Shown: positions 63,001 through 64,000 of the stretch, one piece after another
How the letters are laid out: each line of letters starts with the position of its first letter
How positions within the stretch are numbered: the stretch's first letter is position 1
From: CAVZBW01 sp963778465
Lineage (GTDB): Bacteria > Actinomycetota > Acidimicrobiia > Acidimicrobiales > RAAP-2
Reading direction: 5' to 3'
NCBI GenBank assembly: GCA_963778465.1
Contig: CAVZUK010000003.1
Span: 310,001 to 374,000, forward strand
DNA: 64,000 bases
Translations under genes and position numbers: made by a program
Notes under the pieces: model-generated
Database searches by the model: none
What the model was told of the DNA's origin: nothing
The model's input: only the letters and a program-made list of their open reading frames with translations

Positions 63001-63615
63001 ATGACCTATCCGGACCGTCGGAACACGTTCTTCGCCGCGTACGAGAACGCCGCGGTGATCGTCGCCGGCATACGCGCCGAGGAGCTGGGCCACCCGACAC
63101 CGTGCCCCGACTACGACGTAGCCGGTCTGGTCGACCACCTGGTCGAAGCGGGCCATCGGGCGGCTGCTCTTGGCCGGGGGCAGGTCCCCCCGGCCGGAGA
63201 CGAGTCTTCTCATGTCGAGCTGTCTGATGCTCCAGGTCAGCTACGCCGAGCCGCCGAGGCGGCGGCGCAGGCATGGGCCGACGATTCCCGGTTGTCGTCG
63301 ATGTTCTCCATGCCATGGGGTGAGGAGTACTCGGGGGCCGCCTTGGTCGACATGTACCTGGCCGAGCTGGCCGCCCACGCGTGGGATCTGGCTCGGGCCA
63401 CCGGACAGCTCGACCGGCTGGACGGCTCGTTGGCTGTACCGGCGCTCAGCGGGGCGCGGGCGATGATCAAACCCGAGTACCGCCACGCAGTAGGACCAGG
63501 ATCCCCATTCGGGGCGGAGGTGTCGCCACCCGAGGGCGCCGACGACTGGGAACGCTTCATTGCCTTCACAGGGCGCGACCCGAAGGCACCGCTCGGCCGA
63601 CAGCAGGGAGAGTAG
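63001..63615 (+). CDS. TIGR03086-type metal-binding (DinB/mycothiol-transferase-like) protein
   Basis: 204 residues from ATG 63001. HPTPCPDYDVAGLVDHLV near residue 29 is the N-terminal signature with the first His; AAHAWDLARATGQ near residue 125 supplies the metal His and Asp. The family has the four-helix DinB-like fold of mycothiol-dependent maleylpyruvate isomerase. The thiol and substrate are unknown. Confidence 0.88.
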   Translation: MTYPDRRNTFFAAYENAAVIVAGIRAEELGHPTPCPDYDVAGLVDHLVEAGHRAAALGRGQVPPAGDESSHVELSDAPGQLRRAAEAAAQAWADDSRLSSMFSMPWGEEYSGAALVDMYLAELAAHAWDLARATGQLDRLDGSLAVPALSGARAMIKPEYRHAVGPGSPFGAEVSPPEGADDWERFIAFTGRDPKAPLGRQQGE

Positions 63616-63666
63616 AACACGAACACTCAGGTGCCTACCACCCACGCCATTTGAGCGACAGACCCG

Positions 63667-63999
63667 CTAGCTGAGTGAGACAGGGATGTCCGAGGACAAT
63701 GCATCAAAGTGGACAACCAGCTGCGTGGCTTCGGGCAGTGGGGCGGGAGAGAACACCGCTCGTCCAGTCAACTCCGACGATCCGCCGGATGCGCTGGCAC
63801 CCGAGCGGAAGTAGGCCGTTGCCGTGTCATCGGTCAACCGGATCCCGTGCATGTATCGCCTCCGGAGACCGAACATGAGCCGCGTTCGCAATTCGTCACG
63901 TTGCTCCGCAGAAAGTCCCTCAGTGTCGCGTTCGTGGGCTGCCAGATCGGCCGAGAACATGGCTTCTGGGTTTGGCAAGGGAGCGATCCGCCAAGACAC
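63667..63999 (-). CDS. Hypothetical protein (possibly cut by the window edge)
   Basis: 110 residues are visible from a GTG at 63999, but the true start may lie beyond the window. The N-terminal half is helical and charged (AHERDTEGLSAEQRDELRTRL), the C-terminal half beta-like (TATAYFRSG to VVHFDALSSDIPVSLS). No family recognised. Confidence 0.45.
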   Translation of the reverse strand: MSWRIAPLPNPEAMFSADLAAHERDTEGLSAEQRDELRTRLMFGLRRRYMHGIRLTDDTATAYFRSGASASGGSSELTGRAVFSPAPLPEATQLVVHFDALSSDIPVSLS

Positions 64000-64000
64000 G

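Overview
The window is GC-rich, densely coded and has third-position G/C bias throughout. Its gene families point to a high-GC actinobacterium: a PbpA-type and an MrdA-type penicillin-binding protein, two F420-type luciferase-like oxidoreductases, a Ddn-like deazaflavin enzyme, septum-formation-like domains, ECF41/SigJ and SigE-type ECF sigma factors, and TIGR03086/SCO6745-type proteins. The rich acyl-CoA, P450 and CaiB repertoire fits an uncultured Acidimicrobiia-like lineage, but that placement is inference. No rRNA, tRNA, CRISPR array, phage or insertion sequence was recognised.

Layout. 1-1.4 kb: 3' part of an MrdA-like PBP. 1.5-6.8 kb: two DUF35 proteins with two thiolase-fold proteins in an overlapping operon, then a VOC protein and a frameshifted SDR on the other strand, and a hydrolase. 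6.9-9.1 kb: PbpA and a ClpX-type zinc-finger protein. 9.3-17.8 kb: mixed genes including two ECF sigma/membrane-protein modules, a septum-formation-like protein and an amino-acid-type ABC binding protein. 18-20.3 kb: zwf facing a class I fructose-bisphosphate aldolase. 20.4-27.8 kb: UBP zinc finger, MarR regulator with a perfect operator palindrome, secreted proteins, a phospholipase C-like enzyme, and a CMD-ECF41 module with a matching promoter. 27.8-29.8 kb: hydrolase, an unknown gene and a truncated VWA gene.

29.8-45.3 kb is the most striking part: a same-strand, mostly overlapping catabolic block. It contains an LLM oxidoreductase, aldehyde dehydrogenase, amidohydrolase, [3Fe-4S] ferredoxin, SDR, P450, Ddn-like enzyme, CoA-transferase, DUF35, thiolase-fold protein, TetR, kinase-like protein, CrtC-like protein, second P450, ACAD10/11-type kinase and second TetR, followed by a convergent ABC binding protein. 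The set suggests oxidation of a hydrophobic (terpenoid-, alicyclic- or steroid-like) compound, CoA activation and carbon-carbon cleavage. The substrate cannot be read from the sequence.

46.6-64 kb: a palindromic operator, a secreted prenyltransferase-like repeat protein, an SDR lacking the usual tyrosine, a D-aminoacylase-like amidohydrolase, a racemase-type CaiB protein, hydrolases, a glutamate-type dehydrogenase, two sugar kinases (XylB- and RhaB-like), a second LLM enzyme, a decayed gene next to a copied piece of a MerR gene, the MerR gene itself with a long-spacer promoter, and a DinB-like protein.

Several genes carry apparent single-base frameshifts (near 5441, 39361 and 45183). They may be real decay or residual assembly errors.
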